Shown: positions 62,051-64,000 of the stretch, piece after piece | Position numbering within the stretch: the stretch's first letter is position 1 | Layout: every line of letters starts with the position of its first letter | Source: Pseudomonadota bacterium | GTDB lineage: Bacteria > Pseudomonadota > Alphaproteobacteria > Rhizobiales > Rhizobiaceae | DNA: 64,000 nt | Reading direction: 5' to 3' | Assembly (NCBI GenBank): GCA_023451735.1 | Contig: JAEXYH010000020.1 | Location: 62,001-126,000 of the forward strand | Notes under the pieces: generated by a model | Told to the model about the DNA's origin: nothing | What the model saw: the letters and a program-made list of their open reading frames with translations, nothing else | Databases searched by the model: none | Translations under genes and position numbers: made by a program

Positions 62051-63865
62051 TCAGGCCGCGCGGAACAGGAAGCGCCCGCCGGCATTGCCGAGCCTGAAGG
62101 CGCCCAGCAGCTGCTGCAGATGCAGGCTCTGGTCGGCAAGTGTCTGGCTCGCCGCCGTCGTCTCCTCCACCATAGCGGCGTTCTGCTGGGTCATCTGGTC
62201 CATGTGATTGACCGAGGAATTGATTTCGGCCAGGCCGCTCGCCTGTTCCTGCGAGGTGGTGGCGATCGTCTCCACATGGGCATTGACCTTTTCCACAAGG
62301 CCGGCGATCTCGACCAGCGCATCGCCGGTCGAGCGGACAAGCTTCACGCCACCTTCGACCTCCTGCACCGAGTTGCCGATCAAAACCTTGATCTCCTTGG
62401 CAGCTCCCGCTGAACGCTGCGCCAGTTCGCGAACTTCCTGCGCCACCACGGCAAAGCCCCTGCCAGCTTCGCCGGCTCGCGCTGCCTCCACACCGGCGTT
62501 CAGCGCCAGAAGATTGGTCTGGAAGGCGATCTCATCGATGACGGAGATGATCTGACTGATCTGCCCGGACGATTGCTCGATGCGCCCCATGGCATCGATC
62601 GCGTTGCGGACGATTTCGCCGGAACGGCTGGCGCTGAGTTTGGTTTCGCTGACCATCTCGCGGGCTTCCTTGGCGCGCTGCGAGGCGGTGCGCACGGTGG
62701 TGGTGATCTGGTCGAGCGCCGCCGCCGTCTCTTCCAGCGCTGCCGCCTGCTGTTCGGTCCGCTTCGCCAGATTGCCCGTCGCGCCCGAAATATCCGAAGC
62801 ACTGTCGCGCACGATCATGCCCGTTTCGGAGATCGCCATGATCGCCGAATTAAGTGCCCCGACCGCATCGTTGAAATCCTGCCTGAGCTTGACATAGTCC
62901 CCGCCGATATCCCCCAGCGACACCGAGAGATCGCCGGCAGCAAGGCTTTCCAGCGCCTGCCCCAGTTCCTGCATCGCGTAAGACTGCCGGTCGGCGGCGC
63001 TCGAAATCGCCCTTTCGCTTGCCGAACGCTCGGCCGCGATGGTGCGTTGCTGCTCCGCCTCGCGAGCCTGCAATGCCGAGCGTTCCTCGACATTGTCGCG
63101 CAGCACGAGCAGCGCCCGCGCCATTTCGCCAATCTCGTCCTTCTGTTCCGTGCAGGGAACGGCAACGCCCGACGCACCGCCGGCTATCGACTGCAGCACC
63201 TGCTGCACGCGCGACAGCGGGCCGGTTACGCTTTTGACCACCAGCCATGCCCCGCCGATCAGCAACAGAGCACCGACTGAGAAAATCATGGCGAAATCGG
63301 TCGCATCCTTGCGGAACATCGCCTTCAGGTCATCGACATAAACGCCGGTGCCGACGATCCAGCCCCAGGGTGCAAAACCCGCCACATGCGAGAACTTCTC
63401 CACCGGCTCGCTGGCGCCCGGCTTCGGCCAGTAATAATCGACAAACCCCTTGCCGTTCGCCTTCACTTCCTTGACGAATTCGACGAACAGGAACTTGCCG
63501 TTCGGATCCTTGTTCTGGCTGAGGTCGGAGCCGTTCATCTCCGGCTTCACCGCATGCATAACCATCGTCGGATGCATGTCGTTGATCCAGAAATAGCCGG
63601 AACCGTTGTCGTAGCGCATGGCGGCGATCACACCTTTCGCCTGCGTCTGCGCCTCCTCACGCGACAGGTTACCGGACGCTTCCAGCGCCTGATATTTGGC
63701 AAGTACGGCGAGCGCCGTGTCGTTCATCTGGGCAAGCCCAGCCTTGCGCTCCCGCTCAGATGACGCATAGCTTTCGAAAAGACTGAAGGTCAGCGCGCCG
63801 GCCAGAATGACAAGCGACAGCGCAACAAGACAATAAAGGCGCACAGAAATGGCAAGACGTTGCAT
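62051..63865 (-). CDS. Methyl-accepting chemotaxis protein with single Cache domain
   Basis: The 604-residue receptor has a membrane helix (LVALSLVILAGALTFSLF), a periplasmic sCache_2 domain (residues ~30-180, with RYDNGSGYFWINDMHPTMVMHA and APWGWIVGTGVYVDDL), a second helix (MIFSVGALLLIGGAWLVV), HAMP, and the signalling domain with GVIDEIAFQTNLLALN-type tip (here SVIDEIAFQTNLLALN). The family often senses small carboxylates or pyruvate. The start is ATG 63865 behind GGGGGAGGT. No CheR-docking pentapeptide is evident. Confidence 0.94.
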   Translation of the reverse strand: MQRLAISVRLYCLVALSLVILAGALTFSLFESYASSERERKAGLAQMNDTALAVLAKYQALEASGNLSREEAQTQAKGVIAAMRYDNGSGYFWINDMHPTMVMHAVKPEMNGSDLSQNKDPNGKFLFVEFVKEVKANGKGFVDYYWPKPGASEPVEKFSHVAGFAPWGWIVGTGVYVDDLKAMFRKDATDFAMIFSVGALLLIGGAWLVVKSVTGPLSRVQQVLQSIAGGASGVAVPCTEQKDEIGEMARALLVLRDNVEERSALQAREAEQQRTIAAERSASERAISSAADRQSYAMQELGQALESLAAGDLSVSLGDIGGDYVKLRQDFNDAVGALNSAIMAISETGMIVRDSASDISGATGNLAKRTEQQAAALEETAAALDQITTTVRTASQRAKEAREMVSETKLSASRSGEIVRNAIDAMGRIEQSSGQISQIISVIDEIAFQTNLLALNAGVEAARAGEAGRGFAVVAQEVRELAQRSAGAAKEIKVLIGNSVQEVEGGVKLVRSTGDALVEIAGLVEKVNAHVETIATTSQEQASGLAEINSSVNHMDQMTQQNAAMVEETTAASQTLADQSLHLQQLLGAFRLGNAGGRFLFRAA

Positions 63866-64000
63866 GATACCTCCCCCGATATTTGCAATCATCATTAAAT
63901 GATAACGATCGGAAGTTACCGGGCCGTGAATAACTTTGAGCGGGCCAGATGACGAAGTCGAACGCCGATTTGTTCTTCAGATATTCTCTGCCACCAAGTC

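Overview
The window reads as a chromosomal segment of an alphaproteobacterium of the order Hyphomicrobiales, most likely Rhizobiaceae (Rhizobium/Agrobacterium/Neorhizobium type). Reasons: high GC with strongly GC-biased third codon positions, a thiMED salvage operon behind a TPP riboswitch, a B12 riboswitch before bluB, a Usg-family protein, a plant-type (class II) DAHP synthase, a DivJ/PleC-like kinase, and an intergenic palindromic repeat of the kind common in rhizobia. I see no rRNA, tRNA, insertion sequence, phage gene or CRISPR array. The gene content is mostly core, with few accessory patches.

Layout. 1-5.2 kb: 3' end of the NADP-malic enzyme gene, a secreted small protein, riboswitch-controlled bluB, and nadE with a TolB-like protein. 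5.4-7.5 kb: a TadE/TadG pair. 7.6-16.7 kb, mostly minus strand: class II DAHP synthase; a two-gene cassette of an ATP-grasp ligase and a putative graspetide precursor (9.2-10.7 kb); glutathione reductase; a DUF2059 protein; rpiA; gph on the plus strand; and an L,D-transpeptidase. 17.1-22.8 kb: fumC, a diguanylate cyclase, then a DUF971 / KefB-like antiporter / PPOX flavoprotein operon. 22.9-31.3 kb: moaA, thiMED, a chemoreceptor, and a DMT transporter-mobA-mobB operon. 31.4-39.2 kb: a very long OmpA-family protein, an amino-acid ABC transporter without its ATPase, Usg, a methyltransferase, DinB and CopD-like proteins. 39.3-44.4 kb: D-Ala-D-Ala ligase and the ssuADCB sulfonate operon. 44.6-51.6 kb: a beta-hydroxyacid dehydrogenase, DNA repair and nuclease genes, an Lrp regulator, a histidine kinase and dgkA. 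51.6-54.5 kb: cobT/cobS divergent pair, a DUF1289 protein and a retropepsin-like membrane protease. 54.6-63.9 kb: an AraC/MFS divergent pair, an ABC-2 exporter, a TauE/SafE permease, an extensin-like lipoprotein and a second chemoreceptor.

How genes work together. BluB makes dimethylbenzimidazole, CobT activates it and CobS joins it to cobinamide, so the lower-ligand branch of B12 assembly is complete across two loci. ThiM, ThiE and ThiD form a thiamin salvage route. MoaA, MobA and MobB cover the first and last parts of molybdenum cofactor synthesis. SsuABC import sulfonates and SsuD releases sulfite; a TauE/SafE carrier 15 kb away could export an anion of that kind (inference).

The most interesting element is the 9.2-10.7 kb cassette. 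A 204-residue protein carries an exact TTxxxxEE motif (the plesiocin-type graspetide core) followed by three hexapeptide repeats F-x-x-E-K-(D/E). Six bases downstream lies a RimK/MvdD-like ATP-grasp enzyme. This is the arrangement expected of an omega-ester or omega-amide RiPP system with an unusually long leader. No product, transporter or protease is apparent beside it, so function remains an inference.
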